Assembly: GCF_900605015.1 (NCBI RefSeq)
Contig: NZ_LR027574.1
Coordinates: forward strand, 290,076 to 354,075
Length of the DNA stretch: 64,000 nucleotides
Reading direction: 5' to 3'
DNA from: Olsenella sp. Marseille-P4559
GTDB taxonomy: Bacteria > Actinomycetota > Coriobacteriia > Coriobacteriales > Atopobiaceae
A model generated the notes under the pieces. That model was given only the letters and a program-made list of their open reading frames with translations, did not search any database and had not been told where the DNA came from. Numbering within the stretch: position 1 is the stretch's first letter; every line of letters begins with the position of its first letter. This document shows, one piece after another, positions 51,106 to 60,193 of the stretch. The translations under genes and the position numbers were made by a program.

Positions 51106-51137
51106 GTGCCGCGCGGGCCCATGTGTCCGCGCGGCAC
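51106..51137 (+). terminator. Strong hairpin after ftsH
   Basis: Perfect 11-bp stem GTGCCGCGCGG (51106-51116) with CCGCGCGGCAC (51127-51137); the following GCCGCTCTTTCC has only a weak T-run. Confidence 0.55.
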
Positions 51138-51188
51138 GCCGCTCTTTCCGGGTGAAATCCGTCAGCGACGCGACGAGTCCGGCGAACG

Positions 51189-51197
51189 TGCTATCAT
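51189..51197 (+). promoter_or_regulatory. Candidate ileS leader promoter (extended -10)
   Basis: TGC then TATCAT at 51192-51197; would start the T-box leader about 290 nt before ileS. No clear -35. Confidence 0.4.
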
Positions 51198-51249
51198 GCA
51201 GCCCCGAAGGCTGTGAAGGGGACAGGTAGCCTCGGTGTGCGTCATGAGG

Positions 51250-51468
51250 AGCGAGCGGGGATGGTGGGAGCCCGCCTTGGCGTCCGTCGCAAGATCACCC
51301 CGGAGCCGCGGCCCCAAAGCGGGAGGTTTTCTCGCCCGCAAGTAGGCGTCGACGGAGTGGCCGCCGTGACAGGCCAGCCGAGTTTGGCGGAATGTTCGCT
51401 CGCTGGGTGGTCATAAGCGAAGTGTGAAGTGAGCGCTTCGTCCCAGCAGGAGGGACGGGCGCTCTTTT
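51250..51468 (+). ncRNA. T-box riboswitch of ileS with intrinsic terminator
   Basis: The T-box bulge GGGTGGTCA (51405-51413) is present; TGGT fits a tRNA with discriminator A, as tRNA-Ile has. The antiterminator pairs GCTGGG (51402-51407) with CCCAGC (51442-51447) and AAGCG (51415-51419) with CGCTT (51434-51438). It competes with a terminator: AGCGCTTCGTCCC (51432-51444) with GGGACGGGCGCT (51452-51463), then CTTTT. A compact stem I (CGGGG 51256-51260 with CCCCG 51298-51302) carries a candidate specifier ATC (51294-51296), an Ile codon. Uncharged tRNA-Ile would favour read-through into ileS. Stem I boundaries are the least certain part. Confidence 0.8.
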
Positions 51469-51494
51469 GTGCCCGCGAGATGGAGGTTTTCCAG

Positions 51495-54308
51495 GTGGCA
51501 AATGAGTACAAGAAGACGATGAACCTCCCCAGGACGGGGTTCCCGATGAGGGCATCGCTCGCTCAAAACGAGCCCAAGCGTCTCGCCCAGTGGGACGAGG
51601 ACAAGCTCTACGAGCAGCTCCTCAAGAAGAACGAGGGGCACGAGAAGTTCGTCCTCCACGATGGTCCCCCGTACGCCAACGGCCCCATCCACCTGGGCCA
51701 CGCTCAGAACAAGATCAGCAAGGACATCATCAACCGCTACTGGTCCATGCGCGGCTTCCAGACCCCGTACGTGCCCGGCTGGGACTGCCACGGCCAGCCC
51801 ATCGAGCACAAGGTCGAGGAGATGCTGGGTACCGAGAAGTTCAACCAGCTTCCCACTGTCAAGATCCGCGAGCTTTGCCGCAAGATGGCGGTCGAGCAGG
51901 TCGACACGCAGCGCCAGGGCTTCAAGCGCCTGGGCGTTCTCGGCGAGTGGGATAACCCCTACCTCACCTATGTCCACGACTACGATGCCACCGACGTCGA
52001 GATCTTCAAGGCCATCTTCGACAAGGGCGCCATCTATCGTGGCCGCAAGCCCGTCCATTGGTGCACCCACTGCCACACGGCACTCGCCGAGGCCGAGATC
52101 GAGTACGGCGACGAGGTCTCTCCCGCAATCTTCGTGCGCTTCCAGATGACGACCGTTCCCGAGGGGCTCGAGGCCTATGGGGGCAACCTCTGGGTGGACA
52201 TCTGGACTACGACCCCGTGGACGCTGCCTGCAGACGATTGCGTCATCCTGCACCCCGAGGCCGATTACGTTGCCGTTGTGGTGGACGGCCGCGCCGAGAT
52301 CATGGCACAGGCGCTTGTCGAGAAGGATTGCGAGAAGTTTGGCTACGAGTCCTTTGAGCTTGCCAAGCGCGCCGACGGCTCTGTGTGGAGCATGACCGGC
52401 ATCGAGCTTTACCGCAATAGGTACAAGCAGCCCATCTTTGGCGATCGGGGTGTCGAGGGCGAGTTCATCTACGCCGACTACGTCACGCTTGATGACGGCA
52501 CCGGCATCGTTCACTCCGCCCCCGGACACGGCGTCGACGACTACAACGCCGGCATGAAGTTTGGCATCCCCGTCGTCATGCCCGTTGACGACGATGGCAA
52601 CTTCTACAAGGGCGATGACATGGGGACTGGCGGCCCGTGGTCCGGCATGAACGTGAACGACGCCAACCCCAAGATCATCGAGTGGCTGGACGAGCGAGGC
52701 GAACTCATCCTCCACGAGGACATCTCCCACAGCTACCCGCACTGCTGGCGCTGCAAGGAGCCAGTCATCTTCCGTGCCACGAGCCAGTGGTTTGTCTCGA
52801 TGGACAAGACGGGCCTTCGCAAGGATGCCCTTCGCGAGCTCGAGAAGGTCAAGTTCTATCCCGCGCATTCCCGCAACCGCATCACCTCGATGGTCGAGGG
52901 GCGCCCAGACTGGTGCATCTCGCGCCAGCGCAACTGGGGTGTGCCAATTCCTGCCTACACCTGCCAGGACTGCGGCGAGACGGTTATGAACGACGCCACG
53001 CTTGACAAGGTCATCGAACTCTTCCGCGAGAGGGGCTCCGACGCCTGGTTTGCCGAGGACCCCGCGAGCTACCTGGGCGCCGCCTGCGTCTGCCCCAAGT
53101 GCGGCAGCCACAACCTCAAGGCCAATTCCGACATTCTCGACGTGTGGTGGGACTCCGGTGTCTCCCACACCGCCGTGTGCAAGCACCGTGGCTACCTCAA
53201 GTTCCCTGCCGACATGTACCTCGAGGGTTCCGACCAGCACCGTGGCTGGTTCATGAGCTCGCTCATGACCTCGGTGGGTGCCTACGACACGGCTCCCTAC
53301 GAATCGATTGTCTCGCAGGGCTTCACGCTTGACGGCCAGGGCCGCAAGATGTCCAAGTCGCTCGGCAACGTGATTGACCCCAACAAGGAGTGCGACACCC
53401 GCGGTGCCGACGTCTTGCGCCTGTGGGTCGCCTCCGTTGACACCTCGACCGACGTCCCCTGCGACAATGCGATCCTTGACCACGTGGGCGATGCGTACCG
53501 TAAGATTCGCAACACCTTCCGCTTCCTCCTCGGTGAGATCGAGGACCAGTTTGACCCCGCTACCCAGGGCGTGCCCCTGGACCAGCTTGCGCCGTATGAC
53601 CGCATCACGCTTGCGCACATGTGCGAGGTCCACGACACCGTGGCGCGTGCCTACGAGGGCTACCGCTTCAACGTGGTCTTCCGCACGCTCTACGACTATG
53701 TGACCGAGCTCTCGAATGGTTACCTCAACGCGACCAAGGACCGCGTCTACTGCGGTGCCACCGACTCGCCCGAGCGCCGTTCCGCGCAGACCACGTGGGC
53801 ACACATCCTCTCGATGCTGGTCCACGACCTCCAGCCCATCCTCGTCTACACCACCGACGAGGTCATGCCCCACCTGCCCGCATCCATGCGCGACAGCCAG
53901 GGGCATGCGGCACTTCTCGACTGGTACGAGGCCCCCATGGCTCCTGCGGAGTACGAACCGCTGCTCAAGGCCCACGAGGCCTTGACCGAGGTGAGGGGTG
54001 CCTTCACGAAGGCCTACGAGGAGGCGGCTTCCGAGGGCGTCATACCCGAGAAGACCTCCCAGGCCGCTCGCGCGGCGCTCACTATGCCCGTCGATGCCCT
54101 GGAGGTGGTCCGCGCCACGGGCATCGACCTCGCAGAGCCCCTCGTGTGCTCTTCGGTCACAGCCGAGGCGGCAGACGAGTTCTCCGCGACCGTCACCCAC
54201 GCCGAGGGAGAGCGTTGCCCCAGGTGCTGGAACTGGCGCGAGCTCGGCGAGGACGGTCTCTGCGACCGCTGTCATGATGCTGTTGAGAAGGCGGGCGAGC
54301 AGGACTAG
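51495..54308 (+). CDS. ileS: Isoleucyl-tRNA synthetase
   Basis: 937 residues from GTG 51495, which has GGAGG 8 bases upstream; earlier in-frame starts lie inside the riboswitch terminator. HLGH at 66-69, KMSKS at 618-622, editing domain in between, and a C-terminal zinc ribbon CPRCWNWRELGEDGLCDRC. Charges tRNA-Ile. First gene after the T-box. Confidence 0.97.
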   Translation: MANEYKKTMNLPRTGFPMRASLAQNEPKRLAQWDEDKLYEQLLKKNEGHEKFVLHDGPPYANGPIHLGHAQNKISKDIINRYWSMRGFQTPYVPGWDCHGQPIEHKVEEMLGTEKFNQLPTVKIRELCRKMAVEQVDTQRQGFKRLGVLGEWDNPYLTYVHDYDATDVEIFKAIFDKGAIYRGRKPVHWCTHCHTALAEAEIEYGDEVSPAIFVRFQMTTVPEGLEAYGGNLWVDIWTTTPWTLPADDCVILHPEADYVAVVVDGRAEIMAQALVEKDCEKFGYESFELAKRADGSVWSMTGIELYRNRYKQPIFGDRGVEGEFIYADYVTLDDGTGIVHSAPGHGVDDYNAGMKFGIPVVMPVDDDGNFYKGDDMGTGGPWSGMNVNDANPKIIEWLDERGELILHEDISHSYPHCWRCKEPVIFRATSQWFVSMDKTGLRKDALRELEKVKFYPAHSRNRITSMVEGRPDWCISRQRNWGVPIPAYTCQDCGETVMNDATLDKVIELFRERGSDAWFAEDPASYLGAACVCPKCGSHNLKANSDILDVWWDSGVSHTAVCKHRGYLKFPADMYLEGSDQHRGWFMSSLMTSVGAYDTAPYESIVSQGFTLDGQGRKMSKSLGNVIDPNKECDTRGADVLRLWVASVDTSTDVPCDNAILDHVGDAYRKIRNTFRFLLGEIEDQFDPATQGVPLDQLAPYDRITLAHMCEVHDTVARAYEGYRFNVVFRTLYDYVTELSNGYLNATKDRVYCGATDSPERRSAQTTWAHILSMLVHDLQPILVYTTDEVMPHLPASMRDSQGHAALLDWYEAPMAPAEYEPLLKAHEALTEVRGAFTKAYEEAASEGVIPEKTSQAARAALTMPVDALEVVRATGIDLAEPLVCSSVTAEAADEFSATVTHAEGERCPRCWNWRELGEDGLCDRCHDAVEKAGEQD

Positions 54309-54356
54309 CATCACTTGTACGGAACGTATTGGGGACGGCACGCGTAGGGGGACTTT

Positions 54357-54926
54357 GTGACGGTTGACGCAATGCATAAGGTACGGTCGTGGCGAGGGGC
54401 GAGGCTCGTCGTGTTCTGGGTCGTCTGCGTGCTTGCCGTTCTCGTCGACCAGGTCACCAAAGCCGCTGCGCGCGCGTCCCTCGTTCCCGGACAGCCCCAG
54501 ACCTTCATTCCGGGCATCCTTGACCTCGCGTTTGTGAAGAATGCGGGCGCGGCGTTCTCTATAGGGGAGGGTGCCGGCCCCGTGTTCATCATCTTTGCGG
54601 CGGTTGTGCTGGCGTTTGGCATTTGGCTCGTGTGGTCCCATGACGCGCTGCCCATGTCGCTTGTGGTGTCTGTCGCCTGCGTTTGTGGCGGTGGCGTTGG
54701 CAATATGATCGACCGTATGATCTTTGGCTACGTCACCGACTTCTTTGCCACTACCTTTATGGCCTTTCCCGTCTTCAATGTGGCGGACATCTTCGTTACC
54801 ATGGGCATTGCGGTCTCAGTGGTTCTCTACGTCGTGATGGTTGACGCTCCCGAGAGCGCTGCCGAGAGTGCCGCGCATGCCGACGAGTCCGCACCTTCCA
54901 GCGCTGGGGATAGCCAGGATGCCTGA
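54357..54926 (+). CDS. lspA: Lipoprotein signal peptidase
   Basis: 189 residues, four membrane helices, catalytic Asp119 (GNMIDRM) and Asp144 (FPVFNVADIF), plus NAGAAF at 62-67. Removes signal peptides from prolipoproteins such as the LivJ product. The C-terminal 25 residues are an Ala/Ser/Glu-rich tail. GTG 54357 follows AGGGGGA. Overlaps the next gene by 8 bp. Confidence 0.95.
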   Translation: MTVDAMHKVRSWRGARLVVFWVVCVLAVLVDQVTKAAARASLVPGQPQTFIPGILDLAFVKNAGAAFSIGEGAGPVFIIFAAVVLAFGIWLVWSHDALPMSLVVSVACVCGGGVGNMIDRMIFGYVTDFFATTFMAFPVFNVADIFVTMGIAVSVVLYVVMVDAPESAAESAAHADESAPSSAGDSQDA

Positions 54927-55935
54927 TCGCCTCATCGGCCTGCTCGTGGGGCCTGAAGGGGATGGCGTTCGCATCGACGCGTTCCTCTCCGCACAAGACG
55001 GCCTGCCGTCGAGAAGTGCCTGCGCTCGTCTCGTCGAGGAGGGCCGCGTGACGCTCAACGCCACGGCCGTATCGTCCAAAAGCGAGCGGCTCTGCCTGGG
55101 TGACCGTCTGCAGGTGACGCTGCCCGAGGCAGAACCCGTCATGGGGGGCCTCGCTCCCAACCCCTACATCCCCCTGGACATTCGCTTTGAGGACCAGTAT
55201 CTCATGGTCCTCTCGAAGCAGGCTGGCCTCGTGTGCCACCCAAGCCCGGGGCACGTGGACGATACGCTGGCAAACGCCCTTGTCGCCCATTGCGGTCACG
55301 CGCACCTGGGGCGTCTTCAGGGCGATGACCGTCCCGGCATTGTGCACCGACTGGACATGGACACCTCTGGGCTCATGGTGGCCGCCAAGGACGACGATAC
55401 CCAGAAGGCCCTGCAGGACCTCATCCGCCTGCGCGTGCTTGACAGGCGCTACGTGACCCTTGTACAGGGCTACGTAGCGCCTGACCAGGGCACCATCGGG
55501 AGTGGCATCGCGCGTTCGACGAGGGACCGCCTGCGCATGATGGTCACGGATGACCCCAATGCGCGTGAGGCCATCACCACCTTTACGACGCTCGAGCGCT
55601 TCGAGGCTGGTCGCAGAGACGATGGCTACACGCTTTTGGAGTGCCACCTCTACACGGGCAGAACGCACCAGATTCGCGTCCACATGCGCCACATAGGCCA
55701 TTGCGTGGTGGGAGACCCGCTCTACGGCCGCGGTGACCTGCGTCAGAACCTAGGCCTTACCAGGCAGTTCCTCCATTCGTGGCATATCCGCTTTGACCAC
55801 CCCGTTACAGGAGAGACCATTGAGCTTGCCAACGAGCTGCCGGAGGACCTGCGCTCTGTACTAGAATCACTGAAGGATACCTCCATGGGCAGGACCGAGG
55901 CCGGGGAGCGCATCTGCCCACAGCTCGGCGTATGA
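54919..55935 (+). CDS. RluA/RluD-family pseudouridine synthase
   Basis: 338 residues. S4 domain about 18-75, catalytic HRLDMDTSG at 143-151 with Asp146, then GRTHQIRVHMRHIGHCVVGDPLYG. Makes pseudouridines in 23S rRNA; the exact site is not readable. ATG 54919 overlaps lspA, the usual lspA-rluD pair. Confidence 0.95.
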   Translation: MPDRLIGLLVGPEGDGVRIDAFLSAQDGLPSRSACARLVEEGRVTLNATAVSSKSERLCLGDRLQVTLPEAEPVMGGLAPNPYIPLDIRFEDQYLMVLSKQAGLVCHPSPGHVDDTLANALVAHCGHAHLGRLQGDDRPGIVHRLDMDTSGLMVAAKDDDTQKALQDLIRLRVLDRRYVTLVQGYVAPDQGTIGSGIARSTRDRLRMMVTDDPNAREAITTFTTLERFEAGRRDDGYTLLECHLYTGRTHQIRVHMRHIGHCVVGDPLYGRGDLRQNLGLTRQFLHSWHIRFDHPVTGETIELANELPEDLRSVLESLKDTSMGRTEAGERICPQLGV

Positions 55936-56003
55936 CGCTATGACGCGTTTTGTCCCGCACGTACGTCACCTGGCGCACGTGAAGATGTGAGAGAGAGCTT
56001 GAT

Positions 56004-57308
56004 ATGGAGTTCAACAGGATCGGACTCACGCCCATCGTGATTTTCAACTTGGTCGTGTGGCTCTTCTTCACGCTGGCGTACTTTTACCAGTTCGTCTATC
56101 TCATCCGCGTGGCCGCACGCGGCACGGTCAAGCTGCCTCCCGCCAAGAAGCTGCACCGGTATGCCTATTTCATCTCGGCACACAACGAGGAGCCGGTCAT
56201 TGGCAACCTCGTACGCTCGATTCTTGCCCAGGACTACCCCCGTGAGCTTATGGACGTCTTCGTGGTGTGCGACGCCTGCACCGACAACACCCACGAGGAG
56301 GCCGAGCGCGCCGGTGCCATTGTATGGGATCGAAACGACCTTGCTCGCCGAGGTAAGAGCTGGGCCATGGACTATGGCTTTGATCGCATCCTCGACGAGC
56401 ATGGCGACAAGTACGAGGCCTTCTTCGTGTTTGACGCCGACAATCTTGTCTCACCCAACTACACCCGCATCATGAATGACGCGTTCGACGCGGGATACCT
56501 TGTGTGCACAAGCTACCGCAACTCGAAGAACTTCGACTCAAGCTGGGTCTCTGCCGCCAATGCGCTGTGGTTTATGCGCGAGGGCAAGTTCTTGAACAAC
56601 GCCCGCACGATGGTAGGCACGAGCTGTGCCATCTCGGGTTCGGGCTGGCTTGTCTCGGGCAAGATTATCAAGGGCATGCATGGGTGGGACTTCCACACCC
56701 TGACCGAGGACATCCAGTTCTCCACGTTCTGCTGTGCGAACAACATCCAGATCGGCTATGCCCCGGCTGAGTTCTTTGACGAGCAGCCAGTCACGTTCAA
56801 GGCCAGCTGGGTGCAGCGCCTGCGGTGGACAAAGGGCTTCTACCAGGTCTTTTTCTCGTACTGCAACGACCTTTTCCACGGGATTCGCCACGGCCGCTTT
56901 GCCTCGTACGACATGCTCATGACCATCGCACCGGGCATGATCTTGACGCTGCTCTCGGCCTTTGTGAACGCGACCTACCTTATCGTTGGCGGCCTGAGCC
57001 ACGGTTTTATCGCCACGGAGGCGGAGCTCTCCATGTGCGCGGGATCGCTGGTTATGACGTTCCTCTCGATGTACGTTGTGTTCTTCCTGCTCGCCGTCAT
57101 CACGACCATCTCGGAGCGCAAGCATATCCACTGCCACAAGAGCAGGCGCTGGATCATCTTCACGAACCTGTTCACGTTCCCGCTGTTCATGATGACCTAC
57201 ATCCCCATGACCGTGGTGGCGCTCTTCAAGAAGGTGGAGTGGATTCCCACCAAGCACGACATCGCCGTGAACGTCGAAGACGTGCTGGGGGAGGACCCTG
57301 CGACGTAG
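56004..57308 (+). CDS. Membrane glycosyltransferase family 2, processive type
   Basis: 434 residues. A membrane helix at about 10-36, then a GT2 domain with ISAHNEE (58-63), DAD (144-146), TED (234-236) and QRLRW (271-275). These mark processive synthases (cellulose, hyaluronan, poly-GlcNAc type). Three more helices at about 305-330, 345-370 and 385-410. No other polysaccharide gene is nearby, so the product is unknown. Confidence 0.88.
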   Translation: MEFNRIGLTPIVIFNLVVWLFFTLAYFYQFVYLIRVAARGTVKLPPAKKLHRYAYFISAHNEEPVIGNLVRSILAQDYPRELMDVFVVCDACTDNTHEEAERAGAIVWDRNDLARRGKSWAMDYGFDRILDEHGDKYEAFFVFDADNLVSPNYTRIMNDAFDAGYLVCTSYRNSKNFDSSWVSAANALWFMREGKFLNNARTMVGTSCAISGSGWLVSGKIIKGMHGWDFHTLTEDIQFSTFCCANNIQIGYAPAEFFDEQPVTFKASWVQRLRWTKGFYQVFFSYCNDLFHGIRHGRFASYDMLMTIAPGMILTLLSAFVNATYLIVGGLSHGFIATEAELSMCAGSLVMTFLSMYVVFFLLAVITTISERKHIHCHKSRRWIIFTNLFTFPLFMMTYIPMTVVALFKKVEWIPTKHDIAVNVEDVLGEDPAT

Positions 57309-57424
57309 CGGCCGGGGCGCGCGGGCGCGGATGGCAGCGCGGCGGGTGGCCCTCCGCGCACGTGGTCCAACCTGTGGCGCGTTGTCGCAGGTCGGCAGCC
57401 GGGGCCAAAGAGCTCCCCGCTGGA

Positions 57425-57433
57425 TGCTACAAT
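57425..57433 (+). promoter_or_regulatory. Candidate guaB promoter (extended -10)
   Basis: TGC then TACAAT at 57428-57433, 56 bp before guaB; -35 unclear. Confidence 0.45.
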
Positions 57434-57488
57434 GGCCCGCAATGGTGGCTACTAGTACCGCAGTGGCGGAGAGTAGGAGCGCGCACGT

Positions 57489-59006
57489 ATGGCAACGTTC
57501 TTCGAAGGGGAATCGCACACCTTCTCTGAGTATCTGCTTGTCCCTGGCTATTCCTCAGCGGAGAACATCCCCGCGAACGTCTCGCTGCGCACGCCCCTCG
57601 TGCGCCACAAGCGCGGCGAGGAGTCGGCCCTGAGCCTCAACATCCCTATGGTCTCGGCCATTATGCAGGCGGTCTCTGGTCCCAAGCTCGCCGTCGCGCT
57701 TGCGCAGGAAGGTGGTCTCTCCTTCATCTACGGCTCCCAGAGCGCAGAGGATGAGGCAGCCATGGTCCGGGAGGTGAAGTCCTACAAGGCAGGCTTTGTG
57801 GTCTCGGATTCCACGCTCACGCCCGACATGACGCTTGCACAGGTCATGGACATGAAGGAGCGCACCGGCCACTCCACCATGCCCGTCACCGATGACGGCA
57901 CCTCCCACGGCCACCTCGTGGGCATCGTGACCTCGCGCGACTATCGTCCCTCCCGCGATGACCGCGCCAAGCTCGTCTCCGAGTTCATGACCCCGCGCGA
58001 GAAGATGGTCGTTGCCGAGGACGGCACCTCCCTCAAGACCGCCAACGACATCATCTGGGACAACAAGCTCAACCAGCTGCCCATCGTCGATGCGGACAAC
58101 CGCTTGGTCTCGCTTGTCTTCCGCAAAGACTACGACTCCCACAAGTCCCGTCCGGACGAGCTTCTCGACCAGAGCAAGCGCTACCTCGTGGGCGCCGGCA
58201 TCAACACGCGCGACTACGCCGAGCGCGTCCCCAAGCTGGTCGAGGCTGGTGCGGACGTGCTGTGCATCGACTCCTCCGAGGGCTTCGCGGAATGGCAGAA
58301 GCGCACGCTCGCATGGGTGCGCGAGAACTACGGCGACTCCGTTCGCGTGGGCGCAGGCAACGTGGTTGACGCCGAGGGCTTCCGCTTCCTTGCCGACTGT
58401 GGTGCCGACTTCGTGAAGGTGGGCATCGGTGGCGGCTCCATCTGCATCACCCGCGAGCAGAAGGGCATCGGCCGTGGCCAGGCCTCCGCACTCATCGACG
58501 TGTGCCGTGCGCGCGACGAGTACTTCGAGGAGACCGGCATCTACGTGCCTGTGTGCTCCGACGGCGGCATCGTCTACGACTACCACATGACGCTTGCCCT
58601 TGCCATGGGCGCCGACTTCCTCATGCTCGGTCGCTACTTCGCTCGCTTCGACGAGAGCCCCACGCGCCGCGTCAACGTGAACGGCTCCTACATGAAGGAG
58701 TACTGGGGCGAGGGCTCCGCGCGCGCTCGCAACTGGCAGCGCTATGACCTGGGCGGCAACAAGAGGGGCCTCTCCTTTGTCGAGGGTGTGGACTCCTACG
58801 TTCCCTACGCCGGCCCACTCAAGGATAACGTCGACAACTCGCTGCTCAAGGTGCGCTCCACGATGTGCAACTGTGGCGCCCTCGACCTGGAGGAGTTCCG
58901 CGACAAGGCCAAGCTCACGCTCGTTTCGGCCACGTCGCTTGTCGAGGGCGGCGCGCATGACGTGCTCCTCAAGGATTCTAGCCAGCAGGTGAACTTTCGC
59001 TCGTAG
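57489..59006 (+). CDS. guaB: IMP dehydrogenase, Tritrichomonas-like type
   Basis: 505 residues; oxidises IMP to XMP in GMP synthesis. A CBS pair (about 100-220) is inserted in the barrel. The catalytic loop is [20 protein letters not shown] with Cys319, and the flap has [10 protein letters not shown] with Arg418-Tyr419. These numbers and the loop sequence match, from memory, the Tritrichomonas foetus enzyme and differ from the common bacterial GIGPGSICTT form. ATG 57489. Ends beside a family A palindrome. Confidence 0.95.
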   Translation: MATFFEGESHTFSEYLLVPGYSSAENIPANVSLRTPLVRHKRGEESALSLNIPMVSAIMQAVSGPKLAVALAQEGGLSFIYGSQSAEDEAAMVREVKSYKAGFVVSDSTLTPDMTLAQVMDMKERTGHSTMPVTDDGTSHGHLVGIVTSRDYRPSRDDRAKLVSEFMTPREKMVVAEDGTSLKTANDIIWDNKLNQLPIVDADNRLVSLVFRKDYDSHKSRPDELLDQSKRYLVGAGINTRDYAERVPKLVEAGADVLCIDSSEGFAEWQKRTLAWVRENYGDSVRVGAGNVVDAEGFRFLADCGADFVKVGIGGGSICITREQKGIGRGQASALIDVCRARDEYFEETGIYVPVCSDGGIVYDYHMTLALAMGADFLMLGRYFARFDESPTRRVNVNGSYMKEYWGEGSARARNWQRYDLGGNKRGLSFVEGVDSYVPYAGPLKDNVDNSLLKVRSTMCNCGALDLEEFRDKAKLTLVSATSLVEGGAHDVLLKDSSQQVNFRS

Positions 59007-59039
59007 AGATGAGGCAAGGGGACTGTCCCTTTGCCTCTT
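59007..59039. repeat. Palindromic repeat family A, copy 6
   Basis: GAGGCAAGGGGAC faces GTCCCTTTGCCTC with one mismatch. It lies between guaB and the XpaC-like gene; a TTG inside it could be misread as a start. Confidence 0.85.
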
Positions 59040-59051
59040 AAGGGGGTCAGA

Positions 59052-60149
59052 GTGGGTGAGCAGGATTTTGATGATGTGCGTCGCGCCGGTGTCGATGCCG
59101 CGCGTCAGGTGGGCGAGGCCCTCTCTCAAATCGACTTGTCTGGCGTCTCTCGATCGATCGAGAAGGTCATGTGCGACGTGGGGCAGCAGCTCAGCGCCTT
59201 TGGGCGCGACCAGAGTTCGCCCTACGTCATCAGTGACTCGCAGGTCGTGAGCCGTGGTCGCTGGCGCATGTGGGCCGGCTTTGCCCTGCTCGTCTTCTTG
59301 GCGCTCCCCCTTGTGATAGTCGGGCTGGGGATATTCCTTTTTAGTCCTGTTTCGGGCTTCGTGACCATGGGGCTTGGCATTGCTGCCACGATTTTTGGCG
59401 CGCGTCTGGTGGGGCAGGGCTCTCACGAGAAGAGCTTTGCGCAGGTGCTTCGCCGCGTTGACCAGGTCCTGGGGGCGCGACAGAGCATCCCCGTGCTGGA
59501 GCTTGCCAACGAGACGAGCATCGCGGTGCCCCGGCTCTCCGATACCCTCGACGAGGCGATCTCACGGGGCCTCATCCCCGAAGGCCACCTAGGCATGCAC
59601 GATGGCAAGAAGGTGCTCTACCTCACCGAGGACGCGTGGGGCGCTGCTCAGGGCGTGAGACGCTACGTACAGCCCGCATCGGCATCCCAGGCGGGACCTG
59701 ATGGCGCAGGCGAGAATTCCCCCGGCCTTTCCGAGGAGGCCCGCGAGGTTCTTTCCGCCGTCGAGCAGAGCATCGAGAAGATTCGCGACTCTGCGTCACG
59801 TGTCCGTGAGGCCGAGGTCCGCGCCACGCTTGAGCGCATCGCCTCGAAGAGCGAGGGCATCTGCGCATACGTCCTGCGCCATTCGGAGGTGGCATCACAG
59901 TTTAGGAAGGCTGCGACCTATTACCTCCCCACAACGGCAAAGCTCGCGGATTCCTACGCAGAGCTGGAGGGTCACGCTACTGGCCCGGAGGCGGTCAAGA
60001 CCCTCTCCGAGCTGCGGTCATCGTTCACGCAGATAGATGACGCGCTCGCAAGGCTCTCTGACGAGCTCGTGTTCGATCAGTCCATCGATGTCCACAGCGA
60101 CATCGAAGTCCTGCGTACGGTTCTCAAGCAAGACGGGCTGTCTGAGTAA
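59052..60149 (+). CDS. XpaC-like protein
   Basis: 365 residues from GTG 59052, chosen because AAGGGGG lies 5 bases upstream; a TTG at 59031 lies within the repeat. Two adjacent membrane helices (about 75-120, with RWRMWAGFALLVFLALPLVIVG) precede a winged-helix-like part and a coiled-coil C-terminus (about 215-365). Members of the XpaC family (named for 5-bromo-4-chloroindolyl phosphate hydrolysis) usually sit beside TelA proteins; here the telA gene is convergent. Confidence 0.75.
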   Translation: MGEQDFDDVRRAGVDAARQVGEALSQIDLSGVSRSIEKVMCDVGQQLSAFGRDQSSPYVISDSQVVSRGRWRMWAGFALLVFLALPLVIVGLGIFLFSPVSGFVTMGLGIAATIFGARLVGQGSHEKSFAQVLRRVDQVLGARQSIPVLELANETSIAVPRLSDTLDEAISRGLIPEGHLGMHDGKKVLYLTEDAWGAAQGVRRYVQPASASQAGPDGAGENSPGLSEEAREVLSAVEQSIEKIRDSASRVREAEVRATLERIASKSEGICAYVLRHSEVASQFRKAATYYLPTTAKLADSYAELEGHATGPEAVKTLSELRSSFTQIDDALARLSDELVFDQSIDVHSDIEVLRTVLKQDGLSE

Positions 60150-60186
60150 AAGCCGCGCGGCTGGCCCACTCACAGCCAGCCGTGCG
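60148..60186 (-). terminator. Terminator of telA, possibly bidirectional
   Basis: GCCAGCCGTGCG (60175-60186) pairs with CGCGCGGCTGGC (60154-60165); on the minus strand TTTT follows (60151-60148). It lies between two convergent genes. Confidence 0.7.
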
Positions 60187-60193
60187 TGTGCAC

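Noticed and set aside
51429-51494. Upstream GTG start for ileS
   Set aside because: It would place the start inside the riboswitch terminator and add non-family residues.
51411-54641. 1076-aa minus-strand open frame
   Set aside because: Antisense shadow of ileS and lspA caused by high GC at third positions; no motif.
59031-59051. TTG start for the XpaC-like gene
   Set aside because: Lies in a family A palindrome; GTG 59052 has a good AAGGGGG site.
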